Shown here in pieces: positions 24,938 to 33,515 of a stretch of 64,000 nt of DNA. Positions within the stretch are counted from its first letter, which is position 1; each line of letters opens with the position of its first letter. Origin of the DNA: Micromonospora vinacea (GTDB lineage Bacteria > Actinomycetota > Actinomycetes > Mycobacteriales > Micromonosporaceae). Made by a program: the position numbers and the translations under genes. The DNA is taken from NCBI RefSeq assembly GCF_015751785.1, contig NZ_JADOTY010000001.1, positions 1,240,001 through 1,304,000 on the forward strand. Reading direction: 5' to 3'. The notes below the pieces were generated by a model. The model had not been told where the DNA came from and made no database searches. It saw only the letters and a list, made by a program, of their open reading frames with translations.

Positions 24938-27070
24938 TCAGCCAGCCACGGCGAGGGCGAGCGGGAGCACGTCCGTCGCGCCGGCCCGGCGTAGGGCCCG
25001 GGCCACCAGCGTCATCGTCCAGCCCGAGTCGATCAGGTCGTCGACGAGCAGCACCGGGCCGTCCAGCCCGGCCAGCGCATCGGCCAGGTCGGCCGGCACG
25101 GTGAAGGCGTCGTGCAGCGCGCGTACCCGTTGGGCGCTGTTGCCGCGCGGCCCGGCCGGGCCTCCGGGGCCGGATGCGGCGACCTCACCCAACAGCGGCA
25201 GCCGGCCCACTGTGGCGATCCGCTCGGCGAGCGAGCCGAGCAGCCGGGGCCGACTCCGGGAACCGACAGCGACCACCGCCACCGGCCGGCGGGGCCACGG
25301 GTCGTCGCCGTGCGCCCACGCCTTCAGCACCTCCACGACCGCGCCGGCGACGTCGTCGGGCAGCGGCGCGTCCGGCGCTTCCGGGCCGACGAGAGCACGC
25401 AGCCGGCCACCCCAACCCAGGTCGGAGAGCCGCCCGACGGCCCGGCCCGGCAGCGCCTGGTCCGCGGGGGCGATCCGGCCCTTGAGGGGTACGCCCACCG
25501 CGTCGAGCCCGGTCGGCCAGAGCTTCTTCGGCGCGATCTCCACGCCGGGTCGGCCCAGGAAGGCCTGCGCGGCGGCGAGCGCGGCCGTCGACACGTCGGC
25601 GGCGAAGAGAGGGTCGGCGCACCTGTCGCACCGGCCGCAGTCGACCGCCTCGGTGTCGTCCAGGCGTTCCCGTAGATACCGCATCCGGCAGTCGGACGTG
25701 GTCGCGTACTCCCGCATGGCCTGTTGCTCGACGGTGCGCGCCTCGGCGACGCGGCGCAACCGGGCCTCGTCGTAGACCCACGGCTCGCCGGTGGCGAGCC
25801 ACCCACCGCGCACCCGGCGGACCGCGCCGTCCACGTCGAGCACCTTGAGCATCAGCTCCAGCCGGGCCCGGCGCAGGTCGACGAGGGGTTCGAGTGCCTG
25901 GGTGGAGAGCGGGCGGTCGGTGTGCAGGGCTGCCAGCACGGCCCGGACCTGCTGCTCCGGTGGGAACGCCAGCGAGGCGAAGTAGCGCCAGATCGCGGCG
26001 TCCTCGACGCCGGGCAGCAGCAGCACCTCGGCGTGCTCGACGGCGCGGCCGGCGCGGCCGACCTGCTGGTAGTACGCGATCGGCGAGGGTGGCGCGCCGA
26101 GGTGGACGACGAAGCCCAGGTCAGGCTTGTCGAAGCCCATGCCGAGGGCGCTGGTGGCGACCAACGCCTTGATCTTGTTGTCGAGCAGGTCCTGTTCGGC
26201 GGCCCGCCGGTCGGCGTCGTCGGACTGCCCGCTGTACGAGGCGACCGGGTAGCCCCGGGAGCGCAGGAACTCGGCCGTCTCGCCCGCTGCCGCCACTGTC
26301 AGCGTGTAGACGATGCCTGAGCCGGGCAGCTGGTCCAGGTGGTCGGCGAGCCAGGCCAGCCGGTGCGCCGGGCTGGGCAGGTCGAGCACCCCGAGGCGCA
26401 GCGACTCGCGGTCCAGGGTGCCGCGCAGGATGAGGGCGTCGCCGAGCTGCTCGGCGACGTCCTGGGTGACCCGCGCGTTGGCGGTGGCGGTGGTCGCCAG
26501 CACGGGGGTGCGCTCGGGCAGTTCGGCGAGGAACGTCCGCAGCCGCCGGTAGTCCGGCCGGAAATCGTGCCCCCAGTCGGAGACGCAGTGCGCCTCGTCG
26601 ACCACCAGCAGGCCGGTGGTGGCGGCCAACTTCGGCAGGACGCCGTCGCGGAAGTCCGGGTTGTTGAGGCGTTCCGGGCTGATCAGCAGCACGTCCACAG
26701 CGCCGGTCTGGATCTCGGCGGTGATCTCGTCCCACTCGTCGAGGTTCGCCGAGTTGATCGTGCGGGCCCGGATGCCGGCCCGAGCGGCCGCCTCGACCTG
26801 GTTGCGCATCAACGCCAGCAGCGGCGACACGATGACCGTCGGCCCGGCCTGGTGGCCCTGCTCACGGTCCCGGAGCAGGGCGGTGGCCACGAAGTAGACA
26901 GCCGACTTGCCCCAACCGGTGCGCTGGACGCAGAGCACCCGCCGCCGGTCGACGACCAGTGCCTCGATGGCGCGCCACTGGTCCTCGCGCAGCCGGGCGT
27001 GGTCACCGGCCAGCCGGCGCAGCACCGCCTCGGCCCGCTCCCGTACGCCTGCCCGCTCTGCTGTCTCCAC
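24938..27070 (-). CDS. RecQ-family DNA helicase fused to a phosphoribosyltransferase-like domain
   Basis: The 710-residue protein has helicase motif I as TGWGKS (51-56), DEAH as VVDEAHCVSDWGHDFRPDYR, TTATA, and the second RecA domain with ATSALGMGFDKPD and QQVGRAGRA. A zinc-binding region follows, with Cys in DCRMRYL and CGRCDRCAD. The last 90 residues form a phosphoribosyltransferase-like domain with the PRPP-loop signature VLLVDDLIDSGWT (about 673-685). RecQ helicases unwind DNA during recombination and repair. The fused domain may bind nucleotides or nucleic acid; its role here is unknown. Confidence 0.92.
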   Translation of the reverse strand: METAERAGVRERAEAVLRRLAGDHARLREDQWRAIEALVVDRRRVLCVQRTGWGKSAVYFVATALLRDREQGHQAGPTVIVSPLLALMRNQVEAAARAGIRARTINSANLDEWDEITAEIQTGAVDVLLISPERLNNPDFRDGVLPKLAATTGLLVVDEAHCVSDWGHDFRPDYRRLRTFLAELPERTPVLATTATANARVTQDVAEQLGDALILRGTLDRESLRLGVLDLPSPAHRLAWLADHLDQLPGSGIVYTLTVAAAGETAEFLRSRGYPVASYSGQSDDADRRAAEQDLLDNKIKALVATSALGMGFDKPDLGFVVHLGAPPSPIAYYQQVGRAGRAVEHAEVLLLPGVEDAAIWRYFASLAFPPEQQVRAVLAALHTDRPLSTQALEPLVDLRRARLELMLKVLDVDGAVRRVRGGWLATGEPWVYDEARLRRVAEARTVEQQAMREYATTSDCRMRYLRERLDDTEAVDCGRCDRCADPLFAADVSTAALAAAQAFLGRPGVEIAPKKLWPTGLDAVGVPLKGRIAPADQALPGRAVGRLSDLGWGGRLRALVGPEAPDAPLPDDVAGAVVEVLKAWAHGDDPWPRRPVAVVAVGSRSRPRLLGSLAERIATVGRLPLLGEVAASGPGGPAGPRGNSAQRVRALHDAFTVPADLADALAGLDGPVLLVDDLIDSGWTMTLVARALRRAGATDVLPLALAVAG

Positions 27071-27126
27071 CCGGCATTTCTACCAGCGCCGTGCGTCAAC
27101 GCCCCGGACTGCGCGAGAGGTTCCGG

Positions 27127-28938
27127 TCACGATCCGACCGGTGGCGGCTGCTCCGCGACGGGCACCGACGTCGGGGGCAGGAAGACCAGCAGCTCACGGA
27201 GCGGTTCGGTGGTGTTCGGAGGTAGCAGACAACGACCCGCGAACTCTTCCATCGAGGCGTACGGGCCGCGCATCCAACGGTCCACCACGATCTGCCGGCA
27301 CTGGTGCTCGGTCAGGCCGGGCAGTGTGGCGAGCACCTGCTCCGGGACGGCGTTGACATCGATCAGGCCGCCGTCGTCGAAGCTCCGGGCCAGGTCGGGT
27401 CGGCCGATGCTGAGCTCACCACGCGCCGCCGGGTAGTGGTACAGCAGGTAGCGGGCGTGCTCCCGCCGGACGCGCCGCTCGACGTCGACCCGATCGTCCG
27501 CGTTCGTCCGCTGGCTGCCGGTGATCGCCGCCCAGAGGCCGCGACTGAGCAGGATCACGTGCACCGCCCCGACAACCCAGGTGATCAGCGCCAGGCCGAA
27601 GAACGAGAACGCGGTGACGCCCGGAACCTCGGCCTCCGGGTCCTCGATGTTGAGCAGGTTCACCTCGATGGTGATCAGGACCAGGTAGCCGACGCCGGCG
27701 ATGGCGAGCCGCCAGCTACGCCGCCAGACCGCGTACGCGAGGATCACGACCCAGGTGAGGCAGCCGCCGGAGAGCAGGACGAGTGCCGTACCGACGATCG
27801 TGGCAACCCTGCTCGCCCAGCGTGGCGGCGACATCCTGGCGCGCTTCGCGCCATCCAGGGGTGGCGGCGCGGTCACCAGGGTCGACAGGTTCGGCGGGGG
27901 GCCGTACGCCGGGCTTGGCTCCGGGGCGTGAGTCGACAGCGGTGGCGAGCTGACGGGTGGTGGGCCGGCCTGCGGCGGCACGGCCGCGGCTTCCGCTGTC
28001 GACGGCGGCGGTAGTCCCCTGGTCAACGGTTCATCCGGTCGCGCGGGAACTGTCGTCGGCAACCCGGCGGGTGGCCCGGCGGTGGGTGGTCGGGCGGGGG
28101 CCGGTGGTCCGGAGCTGGGCCTGGCTGGTTCGACGGTCGTCGACGGCAGTGACACGGCAGTGGGCGGCAGTAGCGCCGGATCGGCCCGCAGGACGCGGCG
28201 GTGCAGGTCCTGGAGAGCATCACCCGGCTCGATGCCGTACTCGTCGCGCAACAGGCCGCGAAAGTCCCGGTACTCGGCCAGCGCCTCGGCCTGCCGCCCG
28301 CTGCGATGCAGCGCCAGCATCAACTGGTGTCGCAGCCGCTCCCGCAGCGGGAACTCGGCGGTCAACTCGCGCAGCTCACCGACCATCTCTCCGTGCCCGC
28401 CCAGACGTAGCTCCAGGTCGGCCCAGCTCTCCAGCGCGGTGGCCCGCAGCTCCAGCCAACGCTGTCGGGCGGAGTCGAAGAACGGCCCGGCGAAGCCGCT
28501 GAACGGCTCGCCCTTCCACAACTCCAGTGTGGTCTTCAGCTCGGTCACCGCCTCGGCCACCCGATCCTCGGCGCGGAGCCGCTCGGCCCGACGGATCCCC
28601 CGCTCGAATCTGATGGCGTCGACGGCGTCCGGCCCGACCCGGAGCTGGTAACCGGCGTCGGTGAGCGTCAGCACCTGACCGGGGCTACGCGGAGTGCGCT
28701 CGGGCTCCAGCACCCGACGCAGCCCGGCGACATATTTCTGCACCACGTTCGCACCGTTGGCCGGCGGCTCCTCGGGCCACACGGCGTCCACGATCTGCGT
28801 GGTGGTGACCGGACGGCCGCCGGAGAGCAGGAGCACGGCCAGGACGGCCCGCTGCTTGCCGGCCCCCAGGTCGAGATCCCGGTCGCCGTGCCAGGCCCGC
28901 TGGGGCCCGAGAACCTCGAAGCGCAGCTCACCTGACAT
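27127..28938 (-). CDS. SARP-type regulator with transmembrane helices and C-terminal helix-hairpin-helix
   Basis: The 603-residue protein starts at ATG 28938. Residues 1-100 form an OmpR-like winged helix and 101-255 a bacterial transcriptional activator (BTAD) TPR domain, as in SARP/AfsR regulators (RLRHQLMLALHRSGRQAEALAEYRDFRGLL). A Pro-rich linker (256-365) leads to three hydrophobic helices at about 378-404, 411-428 and 442-465. The end carries a helix-hairpin-helix of ComEA type (DVNAVPEQVLATLPGLTEHQ, 527-546). A membrane-bound SARP is unusual. It is divergent from a lipoprotein gene with 147 bases between. Confidence 0.82.
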   Translation of the reverse strand: MSGELRFEVLGPQRAWHGDRDLDLGAGKQRAVLAVLLLSGGRPVTTTQIVDAVWPEEPPANGANVVQKYVAGLRRVLEPERTPRSPGQVLTLTDAGYQLRVGPDAVDAIRFERGIRRAERLRAEDRVAEAVTELKTTLELWKGEPFSGFAGPFFDSARQRWLELRATALESWADLELRLGGHGEMVGELRELTAEFPLRERLRHQLMLALHRSGRQAEALAEYRDFRGLLRDEYGIEPGDALQDLHRRVLRADPALLPPTAVSLPSTTVEPARPSSGPPAPARPPTAGPPAGLPTTVPARPDEPLTRGLPPPSTAEAAAVPPQAGPPPVSSPPLSTHAPEPSPAYGPPPNLSTLVTAPPPLDGAKRARMSPPRWASRVATIVGTALVLLSGGCLTWVVILAYAVWRRSWRLAIAGVGYLVLITIEVNLLNIEDPEAEVPGVTAFSFFGLALITWVVGAVHVILLSRGLWAAITGSQRTNADDRVDVERRVRREHARYLLYHYPAARGELSIGRPDLARSFDDGGLIDVNAVPEQVLATLPGLTEHQCRQIVVDRWMRGPYASMEEFAGRCLLPPNTTEPLRELLVFLPPTSVPVAEQPPPVGS

Positions 28939-29085
28939 GCGAGTTTCCGCTCCTGACACCCCACTGCCGGCGCCCCGTGAGTGCACCGCCGTCGGACCGC
29001 AGCATATCGGCAGTGGTCCCGCCGTACCGCCCGGCAGCATCTCTCCCGGCAAGAGCCAAGCACCGTCAAGGAAAGAGATTCTGTG

Positions 29086-29907
29086 ATGACGAACGGAACC
29101 GGCCACACCGGCACCATCCGGCGAACCGTCAGCACCCTGGTTGGCGTCATCGCCGCGACCACGCTGCTGGCCGGCTGCGGCCCGGACGGGTCCGGTCCCG
29201 CCGCTGGCGGCAGCCCGAGCCCAACCCCCACGCCGAAGGAGGCGCTGCTCGCCGCGGTGCCGGACGGCACCGAGGGAGCATTCCGGTTCACCGGAAAGGA
29301 CTCCGACTCGGACATCTCAGGTGTCGTGGACCCGGCCGCGAAGGGCATGGACCTCACTGCCGCGTACAAGGACCCGGAGCACGGCTTCACCACCCGGATG
29401 TCGTTCCTCCTGGTCAAGGAGAAGCTCTGGGTGAAGGTCAAGTTCACCGGCACCGAAGGGCTGACCGGGCTGCCGAAGCTGCCAAGCCGCTGGATGGAAC
29501 TGGACCGCGCCAAGCTGACCGATGGGGAAACCGCGCCGACGTACGACGGTGCTGACGTCGGCAACGCCGGCCCGATCATCGAGGCCGCCACCTCGGTCGA
29601 GGCGAAGGACGACAAGACGTACACCGGGGTCGTCGACCTGACCAAGGGCCAGGCTGGCGAGGCTGTCGGCGAGGAGGAGGTGGCGGCCCTGGGTGCGGCG
29701 GCCGGGCAGGTTCCGTTCACGGCCGTCGTCGGCCCCGACGGCAACCTCGCCTCGCTCACCCTGGCCATCCCCGCCGCCGGCAAGGCGAAGGCCTGGACCT
29801 ACCTGGTGAAGTACGCCGACTACGGCTCGGCGCCAAAGCTCGCCGCGCCGACCGGGAGCGCGGCGCAGGAGGCGCCAAAGGTGGCCTACGACATGCTCAA
29901 CAGCTGA
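29086..29907 (+). CDS. Lipoprotein of unknown function
   Basis: The 273-residue protein has a signal peptide ending in the lipobox LLAGC, so it should be lipidated and sit on the outer face of the membrane. A Ser/Pro/Thr spacer follows, then a domain with alternating strands (FRFTGKDSDSDISGVVDP, MSFLLVKEKLWVKVKF, YTGVVDLTKGQAGE) that resembles the LppX/LprG-like lipid-carrier fold in outline only. ATG 29086 has AAGGAAAG upstream. It is transcribed divergently from the membrane SARP gene, which may regulate it. A strong terminator follows. Confidence 0.8.
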   Translation: MTNGTGHTGTIRRTVSTLVGVIAATTLLAGCGPDGSGPAAGGSPSPTPTPKEALLAAVPDGTEGAFRFTGKDSDSDISGVVDPAAKGMDLTAAYKDPEHGFTTRMSFLLVKEKLWVKVKFTGTEGLTGLPKLPSRWMELDRAKLTDGETAPTYDGADVGNAGPIIEAATSVEAKDDKTYTGVVDLTKGQAGEAVGEEEVAALGAAAGQVPFTAVVGPDGNLASLTLAIPAAGKAKAWTYLVKYADYGSAPKLAAPTGSAAQEAPKVAYDMLNS

Positions 29908-29945
29908 CCACCAGGGGGTCGCGGCCACACGGGGAGCCGCGCCCC

Positions 29946-29989
29946 CCGACCCCACCACCCCGTCGACATCGACGGGGTGGTGGGGTCGG
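29946..29989. terminator. Bidirectional terminator, 21-bp perfect stem
   Basis: A perfect 21-bp stem (29946-29966 with 29969-29989) leaves almost no loop. It lies between the convergent lipoprotein gene (stop at 29907) and livM (stop at 29992-29994), only two bases beyond the livM stop. The symmetry suits termination from both strands. Confidence 0.85.
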
Positions 29990-29991
29990 GG

Positions 29992-31101
29992 TCAGCGGGG
30001 GGAGCGGGGGCGGAGGGCGCGGGTCAGGTGGGACAGGCGGGGGGCCAGGCTGGTCAGGCCTCCGGGGAAGAAGTAGACGGCCAGGATGAAGACAGTGCCC
30101 AGTACGAACAGCGGCTGGCTCAGCGGACGGCTGAGGAAGGCCGGCAGGTTGTCCACCGCGTCGCTCGTGCCGAAGGCGGTGAGCCGGTGGTCCAGGTACA
30201 TGTAGAGGACACCACCGAGCACCGGACCCCACCGGGTGCCCGGCCCGCCGAGCACCACCATGACCAGCAGCGACAGGGTCAGCTCGGAGGACGTGATGTG
30301 CGGCGACGCGCCACCGACGATCAGGACGTAGACCACCCCGCCCGCCGACGCCAGGCCACCGGCCAGGGTGAACGCCACCAGCTTGTAGCGGTACGGGTCC
30401 AGCCCGAGCACGCCGATCCGCCGCTCGTCGTCGCGCAGCCCGGCGAGCACCCGACCGGTCGGTGACCCGCTCACCCGGTGCACCACGAAGACCACAAGGG
30501 TCAGGTACGCCAGCGCCAACCAGTACAGGTTGACCGTGTTGGTCACCCCCACCAGCCCGGCGGGCAGCCCGGACACGTCCAGCGGCAGGCCCTCCTCACC
30601 ACCGGTGAGGCCGCCGAAGTCCCGGGCCACCAGGATCGCGCCCACCTGGGCGAAGGCCAACGTGACCATGGCGAACGCGATGCCCACAGTCCGCAGCGCC
30701 ACCGCGCCGAGCAGCGCCGCCAGGATGGTGCCGCCGGTGATGGTCAGCAGCGCCGCCTGCCACAGCGGCAGACCGGCCCGGGTGACCAGGATGTCGGTGC
30801 CGTAGACACCGGCGGCGAAGTACAACGCGTGCCCGAAGGAGAGCATCCCGGTCCGGCCGAAGAGCAGGTCGTATCCGGCCGCCAACCCGCCGAAGATCAG
30901 GCAGATGGCGAGCAGTTGCAGGGTGCCGGGCGAGTTGACCGGCCCCTCGAAGATCCCCGGCAGGGAGATCGTCGAGTACGGCAGGATCGCCAGCACGACG
31001 AGCGCGACCAGCGGCAGGAACGGGCGGACCCGGTGCCACCGCCCCCGCTGCGGGCTCAGTTCGTCGGGCACCTGCGCGCGAGGCGCGTCGATCACCGTCA
31101 T
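29992..31101 (-). CDS. livM: Branched-chain amino-acid type ABC transporter permease LivM
   Basis: This 369-residue membrane protein has about ten hydrophobic helices and the LivM-type motifs GYDLLFGRTGMLSFGHALYF and GRVLAGLRDDERRIGVLGLDPYRYKLVAFTLAG, which contain the EAA-like loop for docking to the ATPases. It forms the import channel with LivH. The ATG at 31101 overlaps the livH stop by 4 bases (ATGA), so translation is coupled. It is the last gene of the operon and ends at a strong hairpin. Confidence 0.93.
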   Translation of the reverse strand: MTVIDAPRAQVPDELSPQRGRWHRVRPFLPLVALVVLAILPYSTISLPGIFEGPVNSPGTLQLLAICLIFGGLAAGYDLLFGRTGMLSFGHALYFAAGVYGTDILVTRAGLPLWQAALLTITGGTILAALLGAVALRTVGIAFAMVTLAFAQVGAILVARDFGGLTGGEEGLPLDVSGLPAGLVGVTNTVNLYWLALAYLTLVVFVVHRVSGSPTGRVLAGLRDDERRIGVLGLDPYRYKLVAFTLAGGLASAGGVVYVLIVGGASPHITSSELTLSLLVMVVLGGPGTRWGPVLGGVLYMYLDHRLTAFGTSDAVDNLPAFLSRPLSQPLFVLGTVFILAVYFFPGGLTSLAPRLSHLTRALRPRSPR

Positions 31102-31988
31102 GCCGTTGCCACCTTTCCGGCGATGCCCTGCGGGCGCAGCAGCAGCACCACGGCCAGCAGCCCGACCACGCAGATGTCGCCCAGCCCGGACGTGCCGTAG
31201 TAGTTGACGAACTGCTGCACCAGCCCGACCACGACCGCCGCGTACGCGGAGCCGACCACCGAGCCCATCCCGCCGATCACCACCACGATGAACGCGAAGA
31301 TCAGCAGCGAGCCGCCCTGCCCGGGCGAGACGGTGCCGAAGTAGACCCCGCCGAGCGCGCCGGCGAGCGCGGCAGCCGCCCCACCGATCGCGAAGACCAG
31401 AGTGAACGCCTTGCGGACGTCGATGCCCAGCGCGGTCACCATCTCCCGGTTCTCCACCCCGGCCCGGATCACCAGGCCGTACCGGGTCCAGCGCAGGAAC
31501 GCCAGGATCGCGCCGAGCACCAGCACCGCCGCGATGATCAGCAGCAGACCACCGTTGGGCACCTGCGCGCCGAGGATCCCGGTCACCTGCCGGGTCCAGT
31601 CCGGACGCGGGAACGGCCGGGCGTCCGCACCCCAGGTGGCCTGGAGCAACGCCACCCCGGCCAGCGAGAGCCCGACGGTGACCAGCACCTGCTCGATGGT
31701 GCGGGAGTACAACGGGCGGATCAGCACCAGCTCGACCAGGATCGCGACCAGCGTGCCGGCGGCGACCCCGAAGGCGACAGCGAACACGAAGCCCAACCCG
31801 TCCGGGCCGGCGCCCGGCAGGTTGCCCGCCGCCCACCAGGTGCCGTACGCGCCGACGCCGAGGAACAGCCCGTGCGCGAAGTTGAGCACGTCGGCCAGGC
31901 CGAAGACCAGGGACAGGCCCGAGGCGACCAGGAAGTACAGCGCCGCCAGGCCGAGCCCGGTCAGCGCCAACAGGATCACGGTCCCCAT
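31098..31988 (-). CDS. livH: Branched-chain amino-acid type ABC transporter permease LivH
   Basis: This 296-residue permease has about eight helices, with the family motifs ALYFLVASGLSLVFGLADVLNFAHG and GIDVRKAFTLVFAIGGAAAALAGALGG. It partners with LivM to form the membrane channel of a HAAT-family importer. Its ATG shares one base with the livF stop (TGATG), and its stop overlaps livM. The exact solute is not determined by the permease sequence. Confidence 0.93.
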   Translation of the reverse strand: MGTVILLALTGLGLAALYFLVASGLSLVFGLADVLNFAHGLFLGVGAYGTWWAAGNLPGAGPDGLGFVFAVAFGVAAGTLVAILVELVLIRPLYSRTIEQVLVTVGLSLAGVALLQATWGADARPFPRPDWTRQVTGILGAQVPNGGLLLIIAAVLVLGAILAFLRWTRYGLVIRAGVENREMVTALGIDVRKAFTLVFAIGGAAAALAGALGGVYFGTVSPGQGGSLLIFAFIVVVIGGMGSVVGSAYAAVVVGLVQQFVNYYGTSGLGDICVVGLLAVVLLLRPQGIAGKVATA

Positions 31989-32713
31989 CAGTGAGACACC
32001 TCCGCCGAGCCGACCCCGAGCAGCGACTTCGTCAACGCGGTCTCCAACAGCAGCTCACGGGCGTCGCCGGTCCAGGCCACCTTGCCGGCGGCCAGCACGA
32101 CCGCGTCGCGGGCCAGTCGGCGTACGACGGCCAGGTTCTGCTCGACCAGCAGCACCGGCACCGACTCCGCGACCCGTTCCAACACCTCGGCCACCTCGGT
32201 CACCACCTTCGGCGCCAACCCCTTGGTCGGCTCGTCGACGAGCAGCAGCCGGTTGTCGTTGAGCAGCACCCGACCGATCGCGAGCATCTGCTGCTGCCCG
32301 CCGGAGAGCGAACCGGCCCGTTGCCGTCCGCGCCGGTCCAACTCCGGAAAGAGCGCGAAGACCTTGTCGTACGCCGGGCTGGTGCCGCGCCGCTCGGCGA
32401 GCCGCAGGTTCTCCGCGACGGTGAGCCCGGCGAACACGCAGCGGTCCTCGGGCACGTAGCCGAGCCCGCCGCGGACCAGCCGGTGCGTCGGCCGGGCCAG
32501 CAGGCTCTGCGCGCCCATCCGGATGGTGCCGCGGACCTCCCCGGCGGGTGGGGTGAGGCCGACGATCGCGCGCAGCGTGGTGGTCTTGCCGACGCCGTTG
32601 CGACCGAGCAGGACTGTCACGCCGGTCGGGGCGACAGTGAAGGACACCCCCTGGAGGATGTGCAGCCCGGAGATCCGGACCGACAACTCCTCCACACTGA
32701 GAACTGGTTCCAT
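31988..32713 (-). CDS. livF: ABC transporter ATP-binding protein LivF
   Basis: The 241-residue ATPase has Walker A GRNGVGKTT, signature LSGGQQQML and Walker B LLLVDEPTKGL, with the short LivF-type core. ATG 32713 was chosen because GGAGG stands 8 bases upstream and MEPVLSVEELSV fits the family start. An in-frame GTG at 32773 overlaps the livG stop by 4 bases and would add 20 residues without homology. It powers the LivH/LivM channel with LivG. Confidence 0.92.
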   Translation of the reverse strand: MEPVLSVEELSVRISGLHILQGVSFTVAPTGVTVLLGRNGVGKTTTLRAIVGLTPPAGEVRGTIRMGAQSLLARPTHRLVRGGLGYVPEDRCVFAGLTVAENLRLAERRGTSPAYDKVFALFPELDRRGRQRAGSLSGGQQQMLAIGRVLLNDNRLLLVDEPTKGLAPKVVTEVAEVLERVAESVPVLLVEQNLAVVRRLARDAVVLAAGKVAWTGDARELLLETALTKSLLGVGSAEVSH

Positions 32714-32769
32714 CGGGGCTGCCTCCGTTCGCGACTGCGGGGCTCGCAAACCCGGCTCACTCCTCGCGC
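32714..32769 (-). other. 56-base spacer between livG and livF, possible inserted repeat
   Basis: All other junctions in this operon are 0-4 bases, but livG and livF are separated by 56 bases that can be read in frame from GTG 32773. On the minus strand it contains GTTTGCGAGCCCCGCAGTCG, with a partial dyad GCGAGCCCCGCAGTCGC. I have an impression that similar segments recur in Micromonospora genomes, but cannot check it here. It supplies the livF Shine-Dalgarno. Confidence 0.4.
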
Positions 32770-33513
32770 TCACAGCGACTCCCCCAGGTAGGCCTCTTGC
32801 ACCGTGGGGTTGGCCATGACCGTCTCCGGGGTGTCGCAGGCCAGCAGCGCGCCGTGGTGCATGACGGCGATGCGGTCGGCCAACTCCAGGATGACGTCCA
32901 TGTGGTGTTCGACCATCAGCACAGCCCGGCCGCTGTCGCCGGTCAACGACTTGATGACCGCCACCAGGTCCGGTACGTCCTCGGCGCTGACCCCGGCCAT
33001 CGGCTCGTCCAGCAGCATCACCCGCGGTTCACCGGCGAGCAGCAGGGCGATCTCCAACTTGCGCTTCTCGCCGTGGGCCAGGGTGCCGGCGAGGGCCGTA
33101 CCCCGGTGGGCGAGACCGACCCGGTCGAGCGCCGCGTCGGCGGCGGCGGCGACCTCCCGGTCGGCCGCCGCCCGCCGCCACAGCGCCATCGAGCCCCCGC
33201 GGTGCGCCTGCACGGCGAGCCGGACGTTCTCCCGCACGCTCAGCGAGCCGAAGACCGAGGACGCCTGGAAGGTACGGCCCAGACCGAGGCGGGCCCGCCG
33301 GTGCGGCGGAAGCGCCCCGATGTCCTGCCCGTCCAGAACGATCCGGCCCTCGGTGGCCCGGCGCAGGCCGGTGATCAGGTTGAACAGTGAGGTCTTACCG
33401 GCGCCGTTCGGCCCGATGACGCCCAGGAACTCCCCGGGCGCCAGGTCGAGGTAGACGCTGTCGACGATGGCGACCTCACCGATCCGCCAGGTCAGACCGC
33501 GGGTGGCGAGCAT
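32770..33513 (-). CDS. livG: ABC transporter ATP-binding protein LivG
   Basis: This 247-residue ATPase has Walker A GPNGAGKTS, Walker B VMLLDEPMAG and a variant signature LAHGEKRKLEIA, typical of LivG-type subunits, followed by the conserved MVEHHMDVILELADRIAVMHHG. It is the partner of LivF. It begins two bases after the stop of the binding-protein gene, so the two are tightly coupled. Confidence 0.93.
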   Translation of the reverse strand: MLATRGLTWRIGEVAIVDSVYLDLAPGEFLGVIGPNGAGKTSLFNLITGLRRATEGRIVLDGQDIGALPPHRRARLGLGRTFQASSVFGSLSVRENVRLAVQAHRGGSMALWRRAAADREVAAAADAALDRVGLAHRGTALAGTLAHGEKRKLEIALLLAGEPRVMLLDEPMAGVSAEDVPDLVAVIKSLTGDSGRAVLMVEHHMDVILELADRIAVMHHGALLACDTPETVMANPTVQEAYLGESL

Positions 33514-33515
33514 GG

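Noticed and set aside
27127-28938. SARP gene as sign of an antibiotic biosynthetic cluster
   Set aside because: No polyketide, peptide-synthetase, terpene or RiPP biosynthetic genes are nearby; the regulator stands alone with a lipoprotein.
32714-32773. N-terminal extension of LivF from GTG 32773
   Set aside because: The 20 added residues do not fit the ATPase family and the ATG at 32713 has a much better Shine-Dalgarno; the overlap with livG alone is not enough.
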